Shown one piece after another: positions 1 through 6,188 of a DNA stretch of 9,030 nucleotides. The stretch covers positions 1 to 9,030 of the forward strand of contig JAGVTI010000127.1 of assembly GCA_019136935.1 (NCBI GenBank). The letters are read 5' to 3'. The stretch's first letter is position 1. Each line of letters begins with the position of its first letter. This DNA is from Deltaproteobacteria bacterium. Its GTDB lineage: Bacteria > Desulfobacterota > Syntrophia > Syntrophales > JAAYKM01. Made by a program: the position numbers and the translations under genes. The notes below the pieces were generated by a model. That model did no database searches, was not told where the DNA came from, and saw only the letters and a list, made by a program, of their open reading frames with translations.

Positions 1-598
1 TGTGAATGATAATACCCATCTGGTTGGCAAAGGTCAGAAACAGGTTGATTTCTTCCTGATAGAATTTTGTCACTTCCTGGCAGGAGGCGGCCATGGTCCC
101 GATGATTTCGTCACCGATTTTAAGCGGTGCGCAGATCATCGAACCGTTGCTGTAAACCTTCGCCAGTCTCCGGTCCATTTCCGTGATCCGATCGTCAGCC
201 GATGCATTTTCAACCGCCATCGGTTCTCCGGATGTGACCACCTTGGCGACAACGCAGTCGTCATTTTTGACATCGATCGCCACGGAAAAAGCCCTTTCCG
301 CCTCTTCCGGGCTGTAATTCTTCACGACCTGGGTTTCGAGATATTGTTTGGATTCATCTAAAAGACGGATATTACCGATGCGGAAACCGAGGGTGTCGGC
401 CACCTCGTCGAGAATTTTTTTGAGAATCTCGTTCAGACTTCTCGGCTCGATAACGAAGGTGCTGATCCGGAAAATGCTCTGCAGGAGTTTATCTTTATCG
501 AGTATGGGAGCCGCCCGGACCGCGTCGTCTCGTCGACTTTCTTCTTCCACCTGGACCCTTTCCTCCTTGATACTTCCCAGAATGCCCCCTTTCACCAT
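1..598 (-). CDS. GAF-domain sensory protein, N-terminal part (runs off the window)
   Basis: The first 199 codons are open to the window edge with no stop, so only the N-terminus is present. Residues 1-35 are charged and probably unstructured. Residues from about 40 to 199 read as a GAF domain: a leading helix (LLQSIFRISTF), then NIRLLDES, then the strand/turn signatures SMICAPLKIGDEIIGTM and a helix ending FANQMGIII. GAF domains bind small ligands or cofactors and usually sit ahead of a kinase, cyclase or sigma54-activator module, which would lie beyond base 1; the output is unknown. The ATG overlaps the EF-G stop as TGATG, with AAAGG 3 nt upstream, which suggests translational coupling. A GTG at codon 17 (550-548), about 11 nt after AAGGAGG, is an alternative start. 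The domain call is firm; the role is not visible. Confidence 0.85.
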   Translation of the reverse strand, partial: MVKGGILGSIKEERVQVEEESRRDDAVRAAPILDKDKLLQSIFRISTFVIEPRSLNEILKKILDEVADTLGFRIGNIRLLDESKQYLETQVVKNYSPEEAERAFSVAIDVKNDDCVVAKVVTSGEPMAVENASADDRITEMDRRLAKVYSNGSMICAPLKIGDEIIGTMAASCQEVTKFYQEEINLFLTFANQMGIIIH

Positions 599-2631
599 CA
601 ACCTTTATCATAGGCCAGAAACTGCATGGAAAAAACGGCCCGCCCCTGGGTGGCGGATCGCAGGTCCGTCGAATAACCGAACAGTGATTTCAGGGGAACC
701 CGGCAGCGGATTTCGCTGATGGCCCCTTTCTGCGTTATCGACTGGACCTCCCCATGCCTGGCATTGATATCACCGATCACATCGCCCATGAAGTCGGCAG
801 GCGTGACGATATCAACCATCATAATGGGCTCCAGAAGAACGGGATCGGCCGAATCACAACCGTCCTTGAAGGCCGTCGAAGCGGCAACCTTGTAGCCCAT
901 GGGCGTCGATTCCCCTTCCCGGATCGAACCGCCGGCAACCGTCACCCTCACATCCACGACGGGATATCCGCCCACGACACCGCTGGAAGCGGATTCATGA
1001 ATCCCTCCTTCAACCAGCCCGCGATACTCTTCCGGAATCATCGTTTTATCGACATTCCAGATGATTTCAATACCATGGCCGCGTTCCAGGGGTTCCAGAA
1101 TCAGCCGCACATGGCCGAAATGCTTCTTGTCTCCCAGTTCCCGTTCGAAACGCCCCTCCACCTCGACCCGCTTCTGGATTGTTTCCCGATAGACCACACG
1201 GGGCCGTCCTACGTTCACATGGGTGTTGAATTCCCGGATCAGGCGGTCCAGAACAACCTCCAGATGGAGTTCCCCCATGCCGGAAATAATCGTCTGAGCC
1301 GTGTCGTCATCATATTTCACCCGAAGGGTCGGATCTTCCTCAAGTAACTTGGCCAGGGCAACGGTCAGTTTCTCCTGATCCGCCGGGGTTTTCGCTTCGA
1401 TGGCCTGGCTGATAACCGGTTCATAGAATTCGATTTTCTCCAGGACAATGGGATGTGCTTCATCGCACAAGGTATCCCCCGTCGTGGTCTCCTTTAACCC
1501 CATCACGGCGATGATATCGCCCGCCGATGCGCGGTCGATCCGCTCCCGTTTGTTCGCATGCATCTTCAAAATGCGGGAGAGTTTTTCTTTTTTTCTTTTG
1601 ACGACGTTGTAGACCTCTTCATTGACTTGGAGGAACCCCGCATAAATCCGAACAAAAGTGAGTTTCCGCCCCTCATCCATCATCACCTTGAAGGCCAGGG
1701 CGGCCAAGGGTTCCTTTTCACTGCTGAGGCGAAATTCCTCTTCACCCGTCACGGGGTGATGACCTTTGACCGGAGGGACATCCTCCGGCGAAGGCAGATA
1801 ATGAACGACGGCGTCCAAAACGGGCTGAATACCCTTGTTCCGCAGGGCGGTACCGCACAGGACAGGCACGACCTGAAGGGACAGGGTCGCCTTTCGAATG
1901 GCTTCCACAAGTTCTTTCTCCGTCAAATCCTCTCCCTCGAGATACCGGGTCGCAACATCATCGTCCACTTCCGCCAGGGTTTCGATCATCTTTTCCCGGT
2001 GCTGTTCCATGTCGTCCCGCAACTCCTCAGGCACATCCGACACATCATAGGACACCCCCAGATTCTGGTCGTTCCAGCGAAAGGCCTTCCGGCAGACCAG
2101 ATCGATCACCCCGCTAAACCGTTCCTCCATACCCAGGGGAATTTGAACGGCAAGGGGAATGGAATGGAACCGTTCCCTCATCATGTCGATCGTACCCCAG
2201 TAGTTGGCGCCGACCCGGTCCATCTTGTTGATGAAGGCCAATTTGGGGACAGCGTATTTATCCGCTTGATGCCAGACCGTTTCCGATTGGGGCTCGACGC
2301 CGCCAACGGCACAGAACACCACAACGGCGCCGTCCAGAACCCGCAGACTCCGTTCCACCTCCATCGTGAAATCGACATGGCCCGGCGTGTCGATCAGATG
2401 GATCTCGTGCTGGTTCCATTCGCAGCTGGTTACGGCGGACATGATGGTGATCCCCCGTTCCTGCTCCTGGGGCATCCAGTCCATCACGGCTTCTCCGTCG
2501 TGGACTTCCCCCATCTTGTAGGATTTTCCCGTATAGTAGAGAATTCGCTCGGAAACCGTCGTTTTCCCCGCATCAATGTGGGCGATGATCCCGATGTTCC
2601 GGATTTTTGACAGCTTTGATTTGGGAGCCAT
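598..2631 (-). CDS. fusA: Elongation factor G, probable second (non-str-operon) paralogue
   Basis: A translational GTPase that acts on the ribosome in translocation and/or in subunit splitting with ribosome recycling factor. At 677 residues it is slightly short of the usual 690-700. All GTPase motifs are intact: G1 AHIDAGKT at 17-24, switch I QERGITI at 57-63, G3 DTPGH at 81-85 with the catalytic His85, G4 NKMD at 135-138 and G5 CGTAL at 259-263. Domains II to V follow in order to the C-terminus. In domain IV, the tip loop at 568-579 reads GSIREGESTPMG; hand alignment puts Arg571 where translocating EF-Gs have the conserved His (E. coli His583). The start at 2631 has a good ribosome binding site (AGGTGAGGGA). 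The gene lies 28 nt after the GerMN gene and overlaps the GAF gene, away from rpsL, rpsG or tuf. Identity as EF-G is certain; paralogue status is inferred. Confidence 0.97.
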   Translation of the reverse strand: MAPKSKLSKIRNIGIIAHIDAGKTTVSERILYYTGKSYKMGEVHDGEAVMDWMPQEQERGITIMSAVTSCEWNQHEIHLIDTPGHVDFTMEVERSLRVLDGAVVVFCAVGGVEPQSETVWHQADKYAVPKLAFINKMDRVGANYWGTIDMMRERFHSIPLAVQIPLGMEERFSGVIDLVCRKAFRWNDQNLGVSYDVSDVPEELRDDMEQHREKMIETLAEVDDDVATRYLEGEDLTEKELVEAIRKATLSLQVVPVLCGTALRNKGIQPVLDAVVHYLPSPEDVPPVKGHHPVTGEEEFRLSSEKEPLAALAFKVMMDEGRKLTFVRIYAGFLQVNEEVYNVVKRKKEKLSRILKMHANKRERIDRASAGDIIAVMGLKETTTGDTLCDEAHPIVLEKIEFYEPVISQAIEAKTPADQEKLTVALAKLLEEDPTLRVKYDDDTAQTIISGMGELHLEVVLDRLIREFNTHVNVGRPRVVYRETIQKRVEVEGRFERELGDKKHFGHVRLILEPLERGHGIEIIWNVDKTMIPEEYRGLVEGGIHESASSGVVGGYPVVDVRVTVAGGSIREGESTPMGYKVAASTAFKDGCDSADPVLLEPIMMVDIVTPADFMGDVIGDINARHGEVQSITQKGAISEIRCRVPLKSLFGYSTDLRSATQGRAVFSMQFLAYDKG

Positions 2632-2659
2632 TCCCTCACCTTTCCAGTCACAGACGATT

Positions 2660-3286
2660 TCAGATGTTCCTGGACCCCTCGACGATCAGGTCCTTCTCCA
2701 TGTGAAAGGCCCCCCGTGCACTTACATGCCCTCTGATCGAATCGATCGGTTTGTCTTCGACATAAATTTGAACACGCTGAATGGATGAAATGTTCCGTAT
2801 CAGGGTGTTGGTCAGGGAAAAGACGGTCGCTATTTCCCCGGTTGTGCCGCCGGGGTGATTTTGTATGAATTCGCGGTTGAAGTTGACATACGCCGTCCGG
2901 TCGGAGGCGATCTTCACGTCCTTCACACCGGATTTCGCGGGAAGAGTATTGACGTTGCCCGACTTGCTCCCCTCGATCAGCGCGTTGACCAACCTCTTCG
3001 CCTGAGCATCGGGATCTTTTTCCCTCGGAATGTACCGCTTCTCAGGAACCAGGAACAGCTCATTCTTGTCCGAGAAATAGAGGATGACCTCCTGCTTTTC
3101 TTTCCGCGCCGCCCCTCCGTCCACGCCGCTTACAGGAGGATAAACCATATTGAAGATGGAAACAAAAAAGAATACCAAAAACGCGAATGCACTCCCTCCG
3201 ATTGCGATTAAAATGGCAATGCGCTTCCCTTTCCGGATCTTTCTGCTTTTTGTTTCCGCCGACCTGCGTTCTTTTTTCGTCGCCAT
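2660..3286 (-). CDS. GerMN-domain protein, membrane-anchored
   Basis: A 208-residue protein with a very basic N-terminus (residues 1-22), one hydrophobic segment at about 23-48, and a single GerMN domain at about 68-196. Recognised features are the first strand VILYFSDKNELFLVPEKR, the helix LVNALIEGSKS, the strand TAYVNFNREFIQNHPGG, the helix TVFSLTNTLIRN and the closing VQIYVEDKPIDSIRGH. In Bacillus, GerM has two such domains and acts in sporulation and germination; single-domain versions occur in many non-sporulating bacteria and are thought to act in the cell envelope, but their function is not established. There is no lipobox cysteine, so a signal-anchor topology with the domain outside the membrane is likely. 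It is the first gene after the promoter at 3322-3350, with GAGG and AGGA ahead of the ATG, and is probably co-transcribed with EF-G. Confidence 0.88.
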   Translation of the reverse strand: MATKKERRSAETKSRKIRKGKRIAILIAIGGSAFAFLVFFFVSIFNMVYPPVSGVDGGAARKEKQEVILYFSDKNELFLVPEKRYIPREKDPDAQAKRLVNALIEGSKSGNVNTLPAKSGVKDVKIASDRTAYVNFNREFIQNHPGGTTGEIATVFSLTNTLIRNISSIQRVQIYVEDKPIDSIRGHVSARGAFHMEKDLIVEGSRNI

Positions 3287-3321
3287 CGTCCTGAAACCTC
3301 TTTCCTGTAAAAACGGAATGT

Positions 3322-3350
3322 ACGTTAGGGTATTTTAACCATGCTGTCAA
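3322..3350 (-). promoter_or_regulatory. Sigma70-like promoter of the GerMN/EF-G/GAF operon
   Basis: On the minus strand TTGACA (3350-3345, a perfect -35) is followed after exactly 17 nt by TAACGT (3327-3322, 3 of 6 matches to TATAAT). Transcription would start near 3315, giving a leader of about 30 nt before the ATG at 3286, consistent with the ribosome binding site there. The -10 is weak, so a different exact start is possible. Confidence 0.6.
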
Positions 3351-3352
3351 GC

Positions 3353-3373
3353 AAAGAAGCGGCAAAAAGCCGC
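3353..3373 (-). terminator. Weak candidate terminator after the PflX-type gene
   Basis: On the minus strand GCGGC, a five-T loop and GCCGC form a short all-GC stem, followed by TTCTTT. It lies just upstream of the -35 at 3345-3350, where transcription from the PflX-type gene would be expected to stop. The 5-bp stem is short, so this is a modest call. Confidence 0.35.
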
Positions 3374-3404
3374 GGATTTCCTTATCCCTTGAGGCATTCC
3401 AGGA

Positions 3405-3437
3405 CCGGGGAAACCGTTTTTCCCCGGCTTATTTTTT
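3405..3437 (+). terminator. Rho-independent terminator on the plus strand
   Basis: A perfect 9-bp inverted repeat, CCGGGGAAA (3405-3413) and TTTCCCCGG (3419-3427) with loop CCGTT, is followed by CTTATTTTTT. The T-run exists only on the plus strand, yet the genes on both sides are on the minus strand, so no annotated transcript uses it. It could stop antisense transcription heading into the PflX-type gene or end a small plus-strand RNA. Confidence 0.65.
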
Positions 3438-3515
3438 ACCGCTCGGCAGGGATCTGACCTCCTTCATCGACGGAAAAAACAGACCCGATGATGCCCCGTA
3501 CTTCTCCCCGCACAT
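3429..3515 (-). CDS. Possible 28-codon small ORF
   Basis: An ATG-started frame of 28 codons (MCGEKYGASSGL, then FFPSMKEVRSLPSGKK) lies downstream of the PflX-type gene. It is preceded by GGGGGTG about 8 nt before the ATG and its TAA touches the inverted repeat at 3405-3427. Third codon positions are about two-thirds G or C by hand count, in keeping with the GC-rich neighbours. A second frame over the same bases is also open for about 25 codons, so coding is uncertain. I recognise no family. Confidence 0.2.
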   Translation of the reverse strand: MCGEKYGASSGLFFPSMKEVRSLPSGKK

Positions 3516-3523
3516 CGATTTTT

Positions 3524-3554
3524 CACCCCCATGTCCCGTAAACCATGGGGGGTG
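3524..3554 (-). repeat. Hairpin after the PflX-type gene, overlapping a potential ribosome binding site
   Basis: On the minus strand CACCCCCCATG (3554-3544) can pair with CATGGGGGTG (3533-3524), giving 10 bp with one bulged base and a 10-nt loop. The 3' arm contains the only Shine-Dalgarno-like G-run ahead of the small ORF at 3515. No T-run follows on either strand, so it is not an intrinsic terminator. It may stabilise the 3' end of the upstream mRNA or mask the ribosome binding site. Confidence 0.5.
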
Positions 3555-3584
3555 ACATGATCCGGCCCGGACAGCAGGACAAAT

Positions 3585-4514
3585 CTAGTTTCCTGGAAAC
3601 CTTACCCAATCCAAACGCCGCAGGCCGGCCCGCACGGCTTCCTGCAGGGCACGGTCATATTCCTCGCGGGTGATCCGTCTGCCGATGATGGGATCGCCCG
3701 CCGCTTTTCCTGCAGGATGATACTGGGCCATGATGTTGACATAGGTTCCGCGGGATATCTTTTCGGCGAGAAAATTCATGATCTCCCGTGTACCCGCAAT
3801 GCCCCCCGGCATAACCAGATGCCGGACAAGGAGTCCGTGCCGGGCGATGCGGTCCCTGCCGATTATCAGGTCCCCCACCTGGCGATGCATTTCCAGGATT
3901 GACTCGCATACCCGTTCCCGGTAATCCGGAGCATGACAGAATCGTTCGGCCCAACGGCTATCCCAGAACTTGAAATCGGGCATATAGATATCCACAATTC
4001 CCGACAGAAGCTGCAGGGTTTCCGGGGAATCATATCCCCCCGTATTATAGACGAGGGGCACCGTCAATCCCATTTCTATGGCCGGAACGAGGGCCTCCAT
4101 GACCTGGGGAACCACGTGAGTCGGGCTGACGAGATTGATATTATGACAACCCCGCCTCTGAAGGGCCACCATCATGGCGGCAAGCCCTTCCCGGTTCACC
4201 CTCTCGCCTTCCATGAGATGACTGATCTCGTAGTTCTGACAGAAGGTGCACAGGAGATTGCAGGAACTGAAAAAAATCGTCCCGGAGCCTCCCGTCCCGA
4301 CCAGGGGGGATTCCTCGCCGAAATGGCTCTGGAAACTTGCGACCATCGCATCCCGCCCGGTCCGGCAGACGCCGACCTCTCCTTCCAGGCGGTTGGCCCC
4401 GCATCGGCGGGGACAAAAACGGCAGTCACGCAGGCCCTCGATGGCACGCCGGACCTTATCCTGTAAATTCCCCTCACGATATCGTTTCAGGTATGATGAC
4501 TCAAAAAGGTCCAT
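3585..4514 (-). CDS. Radical SAM enzyme of the PflX / COG1313 type (pyruvate formate-lyase activase homologue)
   Basis: A 309-residue cytoplasmic iron-sulfur protein. The SAM-binding [4Fe-4S] motif is the canonical CX3CX2C at Cys85, Cys89 and Cys92 (SSCNLLCTFCQN). Ahead of it, Cys31, Cys34, Cys38 and Cys50 (CX2CX3CX11C) form a second cysteine cluster typical of this family. Further family signatures are NLVSPTHVVPQVMEAL, VYNTGGYDS, DIYMPDFKFWD and LVMPGGIAGT. The family resembles glycyl-radical-enzyme activases, but its substrate is unknown and no glycyl radical enzyme is visible here, so the activase label should not be taken literally. The start at 4514 is preceded only by weak ribosome binding sequence (GGGAGAAG further upstream). 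It is divergent from another radical SAM gene across 276 bp. Family confidence is high, function unknown. Confidence 0.92.
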   Translation of the reverse strand: MDLFESSYLKRYREGNLQDKVRRAIEGLRDCRFCPRRCGANRLEGEVGVCRTGRDAMVASFQSHFGEESPLVGTGGSGTIFFSSCNLLCTFCQNYEISHLMEGERVNREGLAAMMVALQRRGCHNINLVSPTHVVPQVMEALVPAIEMGLTVPLVYNTGGYDSPETLQLLSGIVDIYMPDFKFWDSRWAERFCHAPDYRERVCESILEMHRQVGDLIIGRDRIARHGLLVRHLVMPGGIAGTREIMNFLAEKISRGTYVNIMAQYHPAGKAAGDPIIGRRITREEYDRALQEAVRAGLRRLDWVRFPGN

Positions 4515-4568
4515 TGTTCTTCGGCACTTCTCCCGCTTTGCATGGGCCGTTGCCCGGTTCGGAATCGC

Positions 4569-4592
4569 CCGGCATCACGTTGCCGGCGCCGG
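4569..4592. repeat. GC-rich dyads in the leader of the PflX-type gene
   Basis: CCGGCA (4569-4574) and TGCCGG (4581-4586) form a perfect 6-bp stem with a 6-nt loop, and CCGGCGCCGG (4583-4592) is a 10-bp palindrome overlapping it. Both lie in the putative leader (about 4633 to 4515) of the minus-strand radical SAM gene. They could be an operator or an RNA structure; no known riboswitch class was recognised. Confidence 0.35.
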
Positions 4593-4620
4593 TTACGCCC
4601 TATGATCTCACATGAAGACC

Positions 4621-4649
4621 TTGACCTCACACCCGGAAGATAGTAGCAT
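4621..4649 (+). promoter_or_regulatory. Sigma70-like promoter for the plus-strand radical SAM gene
   Basis: TTGACC (4621-4626, 5 of 6) and TAGCAT (4644-4649, 4 of 6) are separated by exactly 17 nt. The predicted transcript starts near 4656, with a leader of about 135 nt before the ATG at 4791. It overlaps the opposing candidate at 4640-4668. Confidence 0.5.
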
Positions 4650-4668
4650 TTTTCCGCAGTCGAACCAA
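4640..4668 (-). promoter_or_regulatory. Sigma70-like promoter for the PflX-type radical SAM gene
   Basis: On the minus strand TTGGTT (4668-4663, 3 of 6) and TACTAT (4645-4640, 4 of 6) are separated by 17 nt. Transcription would start near 4633, giving a leader of about 118 nt. Its -10 shares two bases (4644-4645) with the -10 of the plus-strand candidate promoter. Confidence 0.4.
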
Positions 4669-4726
4669 GGCCGGGGGCCGGGGCAATTCGCTCTTCCGCC
4701 ACGGCGATCTTCAAAACGGCTTTGTT

Positions 4727-4761
4727 AAAAAAAGTGGGCCCAATCTCAAACAGGATTGCCC
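4727..4761 (-). terminator. Rho-independent terminator on the minus strand, upstream of the plus-strand gene
   Basis: On the minus strand GGGCAATC (4761-4754) pairs with GATTGGGCCC (4745-4736) as an 8-bp stem with a 2-nt bulge and 8-nt loop, followed by AC and seven Ts (4733-4727). No minus-strand gene lies immediately upstream; transcripts reaching it would be antisense to the gene at 4791-6068. Confidence 0.5.
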
Positions 4762-4790
4762 TATGACGAACTCCGGACAAAAGGTCGTAT

Positions 4791-6068
4791 ATGGATCCTT
4801 CCACTCTTGAACCCTTTGAAATCTGTCACATCCGCCCCCCGACGGAAAATTACAGCCTGACTTTCCGTCTGACCCGGAACTGCGGCTGGAACCGCTGTTC
4901 CTTCTGTCCCGTTTACAAGGGAGATACCCCTTTCAGCCGGAGGACGATCGAGGAAATCCAGCAGGATATCGACCGGGCCGGACGCATTGACGAATTTCTG
5001 CAGGAATCCGGTGCCCTCGACGTCAAATCCCCCGAAGAAGCTTTCGCCAAGGTGGAGGCGCTGATCCGGGAAGAGGAAGAAAAGAGGGGAAAAGAAACCG
5101 GGAAGCAAGATCCGCTCAAAGCAGGGGATGAAGAAAACGCCGCGCATGCCGATTGGTTTTCCGCATGGTTCAAGCAGGAAGCGACGCTTCGAGACGGCAT
5201 ATTCCATGTTCTTTCCTGGCGCTTGAGTGGCGGGGAAACCTGTTTTCTCGGAGATGCCAATTCACTCCTTCTCGCTGGAGATTTTTTCCGGGATATTCTG
5301 ACTCGTGTCAAACGGACCTTTCCTTCAATCAGGCGTTTTACCATCTACGGCCGCACCGCCTCGGCAGCCCGGAAACCCCTCGAAGAACTGACCGCTTACC
5401 GTGAGGCGGGACTCCATCGGATCCATTTCGGCCTGGAGAGCGGAAGTGACCGGGTCCTGCAATTCATGAACAAGGGGGAAACGGCGGAGCACCACATCGA
5501 AGGTTGCCGGAAGACCCGGGAAGCGGGCCTCTCGTGCTCGGTCTATGTCATGCCCGGTTTAGGAGGCGCTGCCTGGTCGGACGAACACGCCCGGGAAACG
5601 TCCAGGGTCATCAACGAGTCCGCACCCGATTTCATCCGCCTCCGCTCCCTGGAAGTGTTCCCTGGAACTCCCCTGGAGGCTGCAGTCAAAAACGGAGGTT
5701 TCACCGAGGCCACTGAAGAGCAGGTGGCGGGGGAAATAAGGCAGTTGATCGAGGGTATCACGACAAACAGTGCCCTGTACAGCGACAGCGCCTCGAATCT
5801 CCTGACCGTTAACGGACATTTGCCGCAGGATAAAGACAAAATGCTGAGCTTCATCGACCGTTATTTGTCTCTGTCTCCCAGGGCCAAGCTCGAATTCAGC
5901 GCCATGTCCCGCCTGAACGCCTTCACGGGCCAATACGGCGGGGTCAGCCGGGAAATATTCAAGGCCCTGGAACCTTGCCTGCGTGGGCAGCAGCTGGATT
6001 TTTCCATCGTTTCCGACAACGAACTCCGCAGCCTTGTCCGTCTCATCCGGTCACGGCTCATGCCGTAG
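4791..6068 (+). CDS. Radical SAM protein with CX4CX2C cluster motif, unknown substrate
   Basis: A 425-residue cytoplasmic radical SAM enzyme. The cluster motif reads TRNCGWNRCSFCPVYKG with Cys31, Cys36 and Cys39, so CX4CX2C rather than the usual CX3CX2C. The SAM-contacting GGE motif is at 147-149 and is followed by CFLGDANSLLL. Between them lies a charged, largely helical insertion (about 50-140, including EALIREEEEKRGK), where most family members have about 40 residues. HFGLESGSDRVLQFMNKG at 212-229 and FIRLRSLEVFPGTPLE are typical of the COG1032/Elp3-like radical SAM fold, and a helical C-terminal region follows (NGHLPQDKDKMLSFID). No B12-binding or TRAM domain is present. The ATG is preceded by AAAGG with a good spacer. 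It is divergent from the other radical SAM gene and convergent with the ABC operon. Radical SAM identity is sure, the reaction unknown. Confidence 0.93.
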   Translation: MDPSTLEPFEICHIRPPTENYSLTFRLTRNCGWNRCSFCPVYKGDTPFSRRTIEEIQQDIDRAGRIDEFLQESGALDVKSPEEAFAKVEALIREEEEKRGKETGKQDPLKAGDEENAAHADWFSAWFKQEATLRDGIFHVLSWRLSGGETCFLGDANSLLLAGDFFRDILTRVKRTFPSIRRFTIYGRTASAARKPLEELTAYREAGLHRIHFGLESGSDRVLQFMNKGETAEHHIEGCRKTREAGLSCSVYVMPGLGGAAWSDEHARETSRVINESAPDFIRLRSLEVFPGTPLEAAVKNGGFTEATEEQVAGEIRQLIEGITTNSALYSDSASNLLTVNGHLPQDKDKMLSFIDRYLSLSPRAKLEFSAMSRLNAFTGQYGGVSREIFKALEPCLRGQQLDFSIVSDNELRSLVRLIRSRLMP

Positions 6069-6188
6069 GAGCGGGCGATCAGTATCGTCCTCATCCTCAT
6101 TTCCGTGCACGATTGCATTCACCGTGGCGTCTCAGTCCCTGTGAACATCCGCCCCGGAAAATGGAGACGCAGCCGTTTCAAATACCGG

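Noticed and set aside
1558..2610. Long plus-strand open frame of 350 codons
   Set aside because: It is entirely antisense to EF-G, has low-complexity His/Pro/Arg-rich composition typical of a shadow frame, and shows no domain signature.
3524..3554. Hairpin as the intrinsic terminator of the PflX-type gene
   Set aside because: No T-run follows on the minus strand (AAAAAT follows instead), so it lacks the second half of an intrinsic terminator.
3436..3558. Alternative minus-strand frame with an in-frame TGA (MSPPMVYGTWG, stop, KIDVRGEVRGIIGSVF), considered as a frameshifted gene remnant or selenoprotein
   Set aside because: It needs a stop read-through or a one-base deletion in an A5 run, its third-position GC is lower than that of the competing 28-codon frame, and I recognise no parent family.
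4515..4720. tRNA or known riboswitch in the divergent intergenic region (a GGTTCGGAATC string resembles a T-loop)
   Set aside because: No acceptor, D or anticodon arms can be folded around it, and no recognised riboswitch core is present.
5861..6118. Minus-strand frame of 85 codons beginning MQSCTEMRMRTILIARS, considered as a truncated start of an ABC permease after the second ATPase
   Set aside because: The beginning faintly recalls ABC-2 permease N-termini, but there is no membrane segment and most of it is antisense to the well-supported radical SAM C-terminus.
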